Of a stretch of 64,000 bases of DNA, positions 42,114 through 50,238 are shown piece after piece. Positions within the stretch are counted from its first letter, which is position 1. Each line of letters begins with the position of its first letter. A program made the position numbers and the translations under genes. The DNA is from Haloprofundus marisrubri (GTDB lineage: Archaea > Halobacteriota > Halobacteria > Halobacteriales > Haloferacaceae): positions 248,001-312,000 of the forward strand of contig NZ_LOPU01000029.1 in assembly GCF_001469955.1 (NCBI RefSeq), read 5' to 3'. The notes under the pieces were generated by a model that did no database searches, was not told the origin of the DNA, and was given only the letters and a program-made list of their open reading frames with translations.

Positions 42114-42818
42114 TCAGGCGAAAAAGGCGGGGAGATAACCTGCCATGACGACGACTGAGTAGGTGTTGCCCAATGCGTGTGCAAGTGTGGGTCCTGTGAG
42201 ATTGTCGTACTGCAGTCGCATCCACCCGAATAGGACTCCAGAGAGTGTCGAGAACACGACACCGGATACGCCACCGATAAGCAGATGAATGCCTCCGAAA
42301 AAGAGACTTGACCCGACGATGGCGATCGTAGCGCTGTACCGTACGCGAATCGCGTCAAAGACGACTCCACGGAAGAGGATTTCCTCGACAATCGGAGCGA
42401 TGAGAATGGCACTCACAGCGAGTACGAGCGTTCCGGAGAGTGAGTTGAGTGAGTCGCTAGAGGATTCGCCTGCGCCAAGAACTGTGGCTGTGTGCGCAGC
42501 AATCGGGTCGATGAGAACTGTGATGAGTAACGCGATGACGATCGCACTAGCAGTCTCTTGTCGAGAGGGGATGCGAAACGGAAGCATCTTTGAGCGGGTC
42601 ACTGGTGAGAGCCAGTTGAATAAGATGCCGACCACGGCGACGGATGACACAGCATAGACACCAGAAGGCGTGTTTGGGACTGGCGAGCGACCAACTGTCG
42701 TATACAAGATGGTGAGTGCGATGGTAGTGAGTAGGAGGGGACTGAGAGCGATTCCAAGCCATCGCCAGAGGCTGACTCGATGAAGGGTTTCGATTTCGGA
42801 GGGTGGATTTGCTCCCAT
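42114..42818 (-). CDS. CPBP-family intramembrane metalloprotease, second copy
   Basis: A 234-aa membrane protein with the motifs PIVEEILFRGVVFDAIRVRY, SLFFGGIHLL and LAHALGNTYS, so all family ligands are present. It is not a close copy of the protein at 40569. The two flank the DUF998 gene and are in opposite directions. Each possibly serves a different substrate. Confidence 0.85.
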   Translation of the reverse strand: MGANPPSEIETLHRVSLWRWLGIALSPLLLTTIALTILYTTVGRSPVPNTPSGVYAVSSVAVVGILFNWLSPVTRSKMLPFRIPSRQETASAIVIALLITVLIDPIAAHTATVLGAGESSSDSLNSLSGTLVLAVSAILIAPIVEEILFRGVVFDAIRVRYSATIAIVGSSLFFGGIHLLIGGVSGVVFSTLSGVLFGWMRLQYDNLTGPTLAHALGNTYSVVVMAGYLPAFFA

Positions 42819-42915
42819 GGCTAGTATGTGTCTCCGCCACAGAGTTATTAGTGAATTTTCATTTCAGGACCGCGATGATTCGATGATCTGTCCCAACACC
42901 CGAGCAACCAAACGG

Positions 42916-44115
42916 TCATACCTGCCGGCCAGCCGTGCCAATACGAACCCACGCAATTGCAGTGACAGCCAACACCCCCGCAAGCGGGATGAACAACAAT
43001 CGCATTGCGAAGCCGACACCCGAGTCCCCGATTACGAATCCCATCAGTGCAGGCACCGCAGCAATGCCACACGAAGACACAACCAATCCAATCGCATTCA
43101 CCGGTGCACTATGCTCGGGAGCACTCTCAGTCGCATACGCGAGCAGTGTCGGATACAGCCCAGACAGCGTCAGTCCGATACAGAACACACCCACGAGCAA
43201 CCAGATTCCGGACGCAATCAGGAACGTGTACCCAGCCGACACCAAACAGAGACCACCCAGTCCGAACGCCAAGGGCACGTATCCAAATCGCTTCGACAAC
43301 GACCCCGCAACGAATCGTCCCGGAATATACGCAACCAACAACACGCTCAACGACACCGTCACAAGCGAACTCGAGAGCCGTCCCTCTGCGTACGTGGTCA
43401 ACCACGTGAAGAGCCCCCCTTCAACACCGGTTGTGAGTAAGATCCCGGCTGCCATCACCATCACTGCCGGACTTCGACTGATTCGACGCAACTCCTCGAA
43501 GGTGAGGGGGTCGTCACCTCCACCATCGACCGACGGGCTTGGTAGGTACCAGATGAGTGCCGCAAGTGGAATGAAGCACGCACCAAGCGCGTAGTATGCG
43601 AGCTGCCAGTCTTCAGCCCAGAGTGCCGCCGCAACAGTGAGCGGGCCAAGCGTCGCGCCAACGGCCCACATCATATCGTAGTACCCGAACAACTGACCGC
43701 GTCGACGTGGATACAGATGGCTCAGGAGTGGTCGATCGCTTCCGCGCCCGATTCCGCTGAACACGCCACGTAGGACTAGTGCTCCCAAGAACAATCCAAA
43801 CGACGGGACCGCCCCCATCAAGAACACACCCAGACCGGTGCCTACAATCCCAACGAGGAGGAGTCGTCGAGTATCTAATCGACCGGCGACGGCACCGACG
43901 GCAGCCACGAACACGAGAAAGCCTGCCGTTCCTGCGGGCGCAACCATGCCGAGAAGCCAGTTGGGTGTGCCGAAATCAGTGCGAAGCGCAGGAATGATTG
44001 CGCCCTGCATTTGGAGCGTTGCGCCCTCGAGTGCGGCGAACCCGAATATTGCGAGTGTCCACCAGCGACGGCTGTTGGAGTGTTGTGTGGTGTCGCCGTC
44101 GGTGGCCGTTTCCAT
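42916..44115 (-). CDS. Major facilitator superfamily transporter
   Basis: A 399-aa protein from METATDGDTTQHSN; a start at 44133 would add 6 residues. Twelve helices are predicted. Loop 2-3 (VAGRLDTRRLLLVGIVGTG) and loop 8-9 (VAGSLSKRFGYVPLAFGLGG) have the MFS motif A pattern. It is divergent from a TrmB regulator, with a short shared intergenic region, so a sugar or sugar-acid substrate is suspected. Confidence 0.85.
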   Translation of the reverse strand: METATDGDTTQHSNSRRWWTLAIFGFAALEGATLQMQGAIIPALRTDFGTPNWLLGMVAPAGTAGFLVFVAAVGAVAGRLDTRRLLLVGIVGTGLGVFLMGAVPSFGLFLGALVLRGVFSGIGRGSDRPLLSHLYPRRRGQLFGYYDMMWAVGATLGPLTVAAALWAEDWQLAYYALGACFIPLAALIWYLPSPSVDGGGDDPLTFEELRRISRSPAVMVMAAGILLTTGVEGGLFTWLTTYAEGRLSSSLVTVSLSVLLVAYIPGRFVAGSLSKRFGYVPLAFGLGGLCLVSAGYTFLIASGIWLLVGVFCIGLTLSGLYPTLLAYATESAPEHSAPVNAIGLVVSSCGIAAVPALMGFVIGDSGVGFAMRLLFIPLAGVLAVTAIAWVRIGTAGRQV

Positions 44116-44150
44116 GTAGTGACCACACTCCACTGTCGGAAAAATATTTT

Positions 44151-44174
44151 GTAGATAGTACTATAATCCTCTAC
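44151..44174. promoter_or_regulatory. Nested palindrome between the MFS and TrmB genes
   Basis: GTAGA (44151-44155) and TCTAC (44170-44174) are inverted, enclosing the palindrome TAGTACTA (44156-44163). The block ends one base before the TrmB ATG, so a bound protein would block transcription of trmB. An AT-rich box, AAAAATATTTT, lies just upstream at about 44140-44150. TrmB-type autoregulation is inferred. Confidence 0.5.
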
Positions 44175-44175
44175 C

Positions 44176-45258
44176 ATGACTCAGGACTCCCTTCGAGAAC
44201 ACCTCACGGCCTTTGGTTTCTCCGAGAAAGAGACCGAAGCCTATCTCGTTATCCTCCAATCGGGAGCTGCAACAACGAGTGAGATTTCACAAGAAGCCGG
44301 AATCTCCCAGGCGTACGTCTACGACCTCGCCACGGAACTAAGCGAGCGTGGGCTCATCAGTATCGACGAAACCGCAAGCCCAACCCGCCTTCGAGCCCGG
44401 CCACCCGAAGAGGCACTCGGCAGTTTCACCGATCGGCTTGACCAACTGAACACCGACATCGAAACCCTCTATCACCGTTCGGAAACACCCGATCCAGCTG
44501 TCGAAATCGTTCACTCACGCACCACTACACGCAAGCGAATCATTCGAGCGATCGAACACGCACAGAACGAAGTCGTGCTTACCGTTCCAGCAACTACGTT
44601 CACACATCTGCGAGAACCGCTCAAGGCGGCTCGCAATCGTGGCGTCACAATCTATCTTCAGCTTGTTTCCCCAGTAGAGAACCTCGCAACTGACGTTGAC
44701 TGGCAGCAGTATGCAACCATCGCCAAAACGTGGGACGCAATCCCGCCAGTCACCGTTGTCGCCGACGAGAAATCTGGTGTGATGGGGTCTCACAGTATTC
44801 TTTCGAGTCGACATGGCTCTGCGTACGCGCTCGTCTTCTCCCAGCAAGACATCGCCGGTGGGTTCTTCGGCAATGCCATCAGTAACTTCTGGCCAATGGG
44901 TGAAGTCTGCTTCACCGCAGACCCCGATCCGCTGCCAGCGACGTACCACCACGCTCGGACTGCTGTAACCAACGCTGCACTGCACTCAGCGGAGGATCGA
45001 GCGCTTGTAGCCGATGTAACGATTCGGGCGGTCGGATCTGAAGAGACAACCACATACGAACGTGTTCCAGTTGTCGAGATTCGCCAGAACCTCGTTGGAG
45101 AGCCGACCAACGAATTTCCGATCGAGAACAATCTCGTGTTCGACACACCGGACGGACGCATCGCAACCGGCGGCAGTGATGGAAGTCTCCAACCGTTCTA
45201 CGAAGGCTATGGGATGGTCTCAGTGACGTTGTATGACGAGAGAAATCACAAAAACTGA
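44176..45258 (+). CDS. TrmB-family transcriptional regulator
   Basis: A 360-aa protein. Residues 1-75 form the TrmB winged helix (FGFSEKETEAYLVILQSGAA, then SQAYVYDLATELSERGLI). A coiled-coil linker (LDQLNTDIETLYHR) leads into a phospholipase-D-like sensor region (VEIVHSRTTTRKRIIRAIEH). The C-terminal 120 residues (ADVTIRAVGSEETTTYERVP) resemble the sugar-binding domain of TrmB. The divergent MFS transporter is the natural target. Confidence 0.87.
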   Translation: MTQDSLREHLTAFGFSEKETEAYLVILQSGAATTSEISQEAGISQAYVYDLATELSERGLISIDETASPTRLRARPPEEALGSFTDRLDQLNTDIETLYHRSETPDPAVEIVHSRTTTRKRIIRAIEHAQNEVVLTVPATTFTHLREPLKAARNRGVTIYLQLVSPVENLATDVDWQQYATIAKTWDAIPPVTVVADEKSGVMGSHSILSSRHGSAYALVFSQQDIAGGFFGNAISNFWPMGEVCFTADPDPLPATYHHARTAVTNAALHSAEDRALVADVTIRAVGSEETTTYERVPVVEIRQNLVGEPTNEFPIENNLVFDTPDGRIATGGSDGSLQPFYEGYGMVSVTLYDERNHKN

Positions 45259-45439
45259 TCAATCTCGGCATCGTCGTGAGCATCGTCTTTCTATCTCTTG
45301 TTCGTCACTATCTTCTAGAAAACACATTCTGAAAATCTGAACAATATCCTGCAGTCCATATTCAGAAAAATTATAAGTAGCCAATCAAGCAGTCAGAGTG
45401 AAGACCGAAATTTGACTGATATCCAAAGACATCCATTAG

Positions 45440-46126
45440 ATGATTGAGCTCGTACTCACCGCATTGGGACTCGGCGTTGCTGGATTAGATCCCACAAAGG
45501 CGTTGCTTGCTGCTGGAGCGCTCAGCGGTGGGGCTCGCAAACAGGATGTCACTCTCTATGGAGTGGTGTCGATTGTCGGCACAATCGTGTCTGGAACGAT
45601 TCTGTCTTTGGTGCTTGGTCCTCGCATCGCAGAACTCGACTGGACGCTCTTTGTGCCAACTGACCCGGTGATAGCAACACTCGAGGTCGGGCTTGGTCTC
45701 GGGTTTCTCATCTGGGGACTCGTTCGTATTCGTAACTCTGTGGCACATACGTCCAGTTCACGCGTCTCTCATGGAACGAGCCTGCCGGCCCTGGTCGGGT
45801 TTGGCCTGTTTTTTGCCCTCACGGCATTCGTCGACCCAGCGTTTGCGTCCCTCATCGTCGTCGCCAGTCGGGAAACGTCGCTTTGGTCAGTCGTTGCTGC
45901 CCATTCCGTCTGGATACTCATCTCGCAAGCACCACTGATCGTAATCATCGGTGCGATACTGTGTGGGAAACATGAGACCGTGGTTGCTGAATTCCAGTGC
46001 CGCTGGCGGCAAATCCGTCCCACAGTGCGTCGTTTGGTTACGATTGCACTGTTCGTCGCGGCCACGATTTTACTCTCCGATGCCGGCTGGTGGTTCTTCA
46101 CTGGCAAATTTCTCGTCCTGAGTTGA
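45440..46126 (+). CDS. Six-TM membrane protein, GAP/LysE-like exporter
   Basis: A 228-aa protein with six helices and the opening LTALGLGVAGLDPTKALLAAGALSGGARKQ, similar in plan to GAP and LysE-type exporters. The Asp-Pro in helix 1 and again in helix 4 (FVDPAFASLIVV) show the internal repeat of this group. Substrate unknown. An AT-rich box (GAAAAATTATAAG) lies about 70-80 nt before the start. Confidence 0.75.
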   Translation: MIELVLTALGLGVAGLDPTKALLAAGALSGGARKQDVTLYGVVSIVGTIVSGTILSLVLGPRIAELDWTLFVPTDPVIATLEVGLGLGFLIWGLVRIRNSVAHTSSSRVSHGTSLPALVGFGLFFALTAFVDPAFASLIVVASRETSLWSVVAAHSVWILISQAPLIVIIGAILCGKHETVVAEFQCRWRQIRPTVRRLVTIALFVAATILLSDAGWWFFTGKFLVLS

Positions 46127-46272
46127 ACGGGGTCAATAGAATCCTCACCGTGGCATCCTGTGTGAGTACCACGAGGTCAATTCTGAGAGACACACCAGTA
46201 TCCCAAACCCCACGACAGTTCTCGCCTCGAAGAATCGAAGTACTATTCAGTCGAGACGGCCACGAGGTGACA

Positions 46273-47196
46273 ATGTCTCAATCGACCTACGTAATTGGCC
46301 ACCAGCAGCCTGATACGGATACGATTTGCTCTGCAGTGGCGTACGCACGCCTCAAAGAAAAACAGGGAGCAGACGCAGTCCCCGCCCGAGCCGGAGAACT
46401 CAACCCTGAAACGCAGTTCGTCCTTGAGCGATGGGATGTCGACGCTCCCTCGCATCTCGAAGACGCCAGCGGGGAACAACTGATACTCGTCGACCACAAC
46501 GAGCACAGCCAAACCGTGACTGGCGCGCGAGAGGCCGAAATCATGGAAATCATCGACCACCACCGCATCGGGGACGTCGAAACGAGCAGTCCCATCCTCT
46601 TCCGAAACGAACCCGTGGGGTCGACCGCAACGATTCTCTCTGAACTGTTCGACGACGCAGGCGAAACTCCCTCGACGCGAACTGCTGGACTCCTCCTCAG
46701 TGGCCTTCTAAGCGACACAGTCGTTCTTCGCTCTCCAACGACAACCGACCGAGACCGAGTCGTCGCAGAAGAACTCGCCGAGATTGCAGGCGTAGACTAC
46801 GAGGAGTACGGAAAGGAACTGCTCACCCACAAAAGCAAAATCGGTGAGAAAACGCCCCGAGAGATGATCCTCAGTGACTTCAAAGAGTTCGAGTTCGGCA
46901 CTCACGAGTTGGGGATTGGGCAAATCGAAACGGTGGAACCCGCCGTCGTGTTGCATCAGAAAGACGCCGTCCTCGAAGCCATGGATGATGTCGCCACAGA
47001 GCGAGAGTATTCGGCGTTCGTACTTCTCGTAACAGATCTTCTCGAAGAAGACACGACCGCGCTTGTTGCGGGCGACGAAATCGAGACCGTTGAGGCTGGA
47101 TTGGATACGGCGTTCTCAGAGCAAGAAGCGTTCCTCCCGGGTGTCATGTCCCGAAAAAAGCAGGTCGTACCGCCGCTGGAAGACGCATTCAGATAA
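46273..47196 (+). CDS. ppaC: Manganese-dependent inorganic pyrophosphatase (DHH family)
   Basis: A 307-aa soluble enzyme that splits pyrophosphate to two phosphates. Metal ligands are visible: GHQQPDTDTICSA near residue 9, LVDHNE near 75, and the DHH motif IDHHRIGD near 96; the C-terminal DHHA2 domain ends SRKKQVVPPLEDAF. The SRKKQ motif supports a family II pyrophosphatase over other DHH enzymes. The start at 46273 follows AGGTGACA. Preceding in-frame codons from 45997 are part of another gene. Confidence 0.9.
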   Translation: MSQSTYVIGHQQPDTDTICSAVAYARLKEKQGADAVPARAGELNPETQFVLERWDVDAPSHLEDASGEQLILVDHNEHSQTVTGAREAEIMEIIDHHRIGDVETSSPILFRNEPVGSTATILSELFDDAGETPSTRTAGLLLSGLLSDTVVLRSPTTTDRDRVVAEELAEIAGVDYEEYGKELLTHKSKIGEKTPREMILSDFKEFEFGTHELGIGQIETVEPAVVLHQKDAVLEAMDDVATEREYSAFVLLVTDLLEEDTTALVAGDEIETVEAGLDTAFSEQEAFLPGVMSRKKQVVPPLEDAFR

Positions 47197-47230
47197 ACTT
47201 CGAATCCGGGTTCCTAGAGACTCTTTTCAG

Positions 47231-48706
47231 CTAACAATCGTCTGCTTTCGGCAGATGGTACACGACAGTTGCTCCACACGAGTTGTGTTCGCTAAAGGTG
47301 AGCTCCCCGCCGATGGATTCGATATACCACTTCATAACCCACAGGCCGAGTCCAGAACCATGAGAGAGGTCGCTAACTGCTTGACGCTCATCGAGCGCAT
47401 TCCGTTCCATCTCTGGAATTCCCGGACCTTCGTCGCTGATCTGTATCTGGACTTTCCGAGGATTGTCTGGGCCCAGCAGACGGGTTTCCACGACTACTGG
47501 TGGTGCTTCTAGCCCTGAGTGGACGATTGCATTCTCCAGTGCGTGTTGTAATGCGACCTGCAGTCGGGTGGGGCCCTTGATACGGACATCCAAGTTGGAT
47601 TCGACCCCGATGTCTGCGTGGGGATATGCTGCTGTAATCTCGTCTATTGCGTCAGTGATTGGGGTACTAAGATCTGCTTGGGGAAGCGACGGAGACTCTG
47701 GCCGGAAGACGGCCTGAATTTGTCCGACTTTCTTGCTGAGTGCAGCAACATCATGTGCAGTTGAGCTTACGACATCTGCGTACTCTTTCTCCGTTTCAGA
47801 CTTCACCTGGTCTGCGATCAGATCAGTGTATCCGATCACGACGTTCATGCTGTTTCGGAGATTGTGCCGCAAAACCCGGTTGAGGAGTTTGACGCGTCGG
47901 GTCTGTCGCTTTTGCTCTGAGATATCCGAAATGAATCCCTCCAAGGCAACGATTTCTCCGTTCTCGAAGATGGCACATCCTTTCTCTGTCACCCACTTTT
48001 TCTGTCCGTCCGCTGTTTCGATTTGATAATTTATGTTGAACGGCTTTCCAGCAGCGATCTGTGTCTGCGTGATTTCCCAGACTCGATCGTGATCTGCTGA
48101 ATGGATGACATCGGTCCCAAAATCGATCTCCCCCTCGATGAGTTCCTCCTGTGCGTACCCAGTGAGTTCTTCGCAGCCTCTACTGACAAACTCCATGGGC
48201 CAGTCAGGTTCGTTCGAGCATCGATACACGATTCCCGGGAGGTTACTAACGAGCGTATCGAAGCGACGTTGATTCTCAGATTGTCTCTGCTCTGTTCGAT
48301 ATCGCGTGACTGCCTGTGCAATTCGAGCAGCAAGCACTTCGATGCGATCACTTTGTTCGCTCGGCTGGATAACATCGTTTGCACCGATCGCAAGTGCATC
48401 CCGAACAAACTCGTCAGAGGCATCCTTCTGGTAGAACACAAATGGGAGGTCTGCTTTTGCTTCTTGCGTGGCCCTAAGAAACGAAAGTTTCCGGCTATCT
48501 TCTAACTGCACACCGCTCACGACACAACTGACATCAGTAGATTCGACGCGACTAAGCGCATTTTGTGAAGAACTCTCGGAAATCGTTGATGTGGTCTCAC
48601 CATGGCTCTGTAAGAGTGAGTCGATCTGTACTACTGTCTCTGTGGGGATATTCACATACAGTACAGTAGATGAATCATTGAGATTTGGAGAAGACCAGGC
48701 ACACAT
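47231..48706 (-). CDS. Sensor histidine kinase with receiver-like and PAS domains
   Basis: A 491-aa soluble kinase from MCAWSSPNLNDSST; an in-frame start at 48718 would add 4 residues. Domains in order: a receiver-like region (about 15-130) without clear conserved Asp, a PAS domain (about 150-270, FDTLVSNLPGIVYRCSNEPD), HisKA with the H-box NRVLRHNLRNSMNVVIGY, and HATPase with ENAIVHS, SDEGPGIPE and GSGLGLWVMK. It is cytoplasmic, as it has no membrane helices. No response regulator is adjacent. Confidence 0.88.
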   Translation of the reverse strand: MCAWSSPNLNDSSTVLYVNIPTETVVQIDSLLQSHGETTSTISESSSQNALSRVESTDVSCVVSGVQLEDSRKLSFLRATQEAKADLPFVFYQKDASDEFVRDALAIGANDVIQPSEQSDRIEVLAARIAQAVTRYRTEQRQSENQRRFDTLVSNLPGIVYRCSNEPDWPMEFVSRGCEELTGYAQEELIEGEIDFGTDVIHSADHDRVWEITQTQIAAGKPFNINYQIETADGQKKWVTEKGCAIFENGEIVALEGFISDISEQKRQTRRVKLLNRVLRHNLRNSMNVVIGYTDLIADQVKSETEKEYADVVSSTAHDVAALSKKVGQIQAVFRPESPSLPQADLSTPITDAIDEITAAYPHADIGVESNLDVRIKGPTRLQVALQHALENAIVHSGLEAPPVVVETRLLGPDNPRKVQIQISDEGPGIPEMERNALDERQAVSDLSHGSGLGLWVMKWYIESIGGELTFSEHNSCGATVVYHLPKADDC

Positions 48707-48952
48707 ACGCTCTTTCACGACATATATGCTTAGAGAACAAAACTGTGCTGGAGGTTATCATATACTGCGTGTTTCGCGCGTTTAGTATTGGATCTTCGAT
48801 ATTTCGAAGCAAACTCGACACCAGTCAAGTTCAGCGAGAACTGTGATATGAGACAGATTCGTGTCTGAATCGTCGCCTCGTTTGCGACTAACCTAGTGTT
48901 GTCTCAAGAACAAATTCAGAGCACTTATACACACTCAAACTGAATGTCAGTC

Positions 48953-48972
48953 GTAGTGCCATGTGGCACTAC
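48953..48972. terminator. Perfect 9-bp hairpin, possible terminator
   Basis: GTAGTGCCA and TGGCACTAC (48953-48961 and 48964-48972) pair perfectly with a 2-nt centre. The hairpin lies 32 nt beyond the stop of the PGF-CTERM gene (minus strand). It has no strong T-run, so a regulatory role is equally possible. Confidence 0.4.
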
Positions 48973-49004
48973 TCACTCCCATTTCCTAAGAAAACGAGTG
49001 GCTA

Positions 49005-50063
49005 CTACTGTCGTCGGAGAGTGAAGCCACAGATACTGGCCAACAGTGCAACGACTGCGAGCAACATCGAGAATCCAGGCGTCGTCGTACTCGTTGTCTC
49101 GCTCGAAGTCGTAGATGTCGCGTTGGGCGTGATAACATCCGAATCGGTCTGTGCCGACGTAGTGGTCGCAGGTTCGGTTGTCGACGGAGTCGAACTGGAT
49201 GTCTGAGTGGTCGTCTCTTCAGACGGTGGCGACGTAGTTGCGGTAGCTGTCGTCGTATTGTTTGGTTGCACCGTTGTAGTCGCCGCTGTTGTCGTCGTAT
49301 CATCGGACGGTCCATCCTGACCGCCTGATGAACCCCCGCTTCCAGCATTGGTCGTCTCTTCGTTTACGACGACTTCTTGCGTCTGCGTGAGCGCCAGCAG
49401 TTCGTTTCGGTCGTTGTAGGTATCGGTCCCACGAACCGTGGTGTACAGTTCATACGTACCGCTCGAATCGAAGGTCACGGATGCGACGTACTGGTCGCCG
49501 TCTTTCGTTGCAGTCACTCGCTGTGTGGCTTCTCCCTGTGCGACGACTGCAACCTCCACTTCGTTCATTTCAGGCGCATCCTCACGCGGAGAGACTTCGA
49601 TCGTGACCTCGGTCGATTCGCCGGCTGTCGTCGACTCAGGAACCGACTGGGAGACATCGTATCCGTTGACTACAACCGGCTGAACTTGCTCGATGTCTCC
49701 TTGGGGTCCGTATACCAGAGCAAGGTACGAACCGGGTGTGAGCGGCCCCGTATCGAACGAAACTGTGCTAGAGCCCGATTGGAGATCACTTCGATACTCT
49801 GACTGTTGTTCACTATTGTAGAGCAGAACGCGATAGCTCTCACCATCTGGTCCATCGGCATTCACGACAATATCCTCACCAGGCTCAACCGAGCCAATCT
49901 CAGAGACGTCATAGTCGGTCCCCTGGAGTGTGAGTGTACGATCTGGGACGTCTACACTGTTTTCGACGCTAATCGAGTAGTCCGGATTATCTGCGAGGAC
50001 AACTGTCCCTCCCGAAAGTAAGAGGAGAGCAGAGATCAGGACGGCGCCTACGCGTGCGTACAT
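49005..50063 (-). CDS. Secreted surface protein with PGF-CTERM anchor
   Basis: A 352-aa exported protein. It begins with the signal MYARVGAVLISALLLLSGGT (ATG 50063; a start at 50126 would add 21 residues). Beta-sandwich domains follow (VENSVDVPDRTLTLQGTDYD to about 230), then a Thr/Ser/Pro-rich, probably O-glycosylated stalk, and the ending STTTPGFSMLLAVVALLASI plus RRQ: PGF, a hydrophobic helix and a basic tail. This is the sorting signal processed by archaeosortase A and replaced by a lipid. It is divergent from the PGF-pre-PGF gene. Confidence 0.87.
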   Translation of the reverse strand: MYARVGAVLISALLLLSGGTVVLADNPDYSISVENSVDVPDRTLTLQGTDYDVSEIGSVEPGEDIVVNADGPDGESYRVLLYNSEQQSEYRSDLQSGSSTVSFDTGPLTPGSYLALVYGPQGDIEQVQPVVVNGYDVSQSVPESTTAGESTEVTIEVSPREDAPEMNEVEVAVVAQGEATQRVTATKDGDQYVASVTFDSSGTYELYTTVRGTDTYNDRNELLALTQTQEVVVNEETTNAGSGGSSGGQDGPSDDTTTTAATTTVQPNNTTTATATTSPPSEETTTQTSSSTPSTTEPATTTSAQTDSDVITPNATSTTSSETTSTTTPGFSMLLAVVALLASICGFTLRRQ

Positions 50064-50238
50064 ACGTGAAGATGCAGTGTGACCTGCTTGAAAACTATTC
50101 CGTTCAGTACTTTGTCTATAGCGCAAAATATCTGCAGGCGTTGAGAACGAATCTCCCCGATTCTACGGTATCTGAGGATGTACCAGCTTACATATGTTAA
50201 CCGTAAATAATATCAACTAAGAAGATAGACAGCACACG

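Noticed and set aside
42817-43594. Long plus-strand frames opposite the MFS transporter gene
   Set aside because: They are shadows: the minus-strand product has twelve helices and MFS motifs, while these have Arg/Ser/Pro-rich composition.
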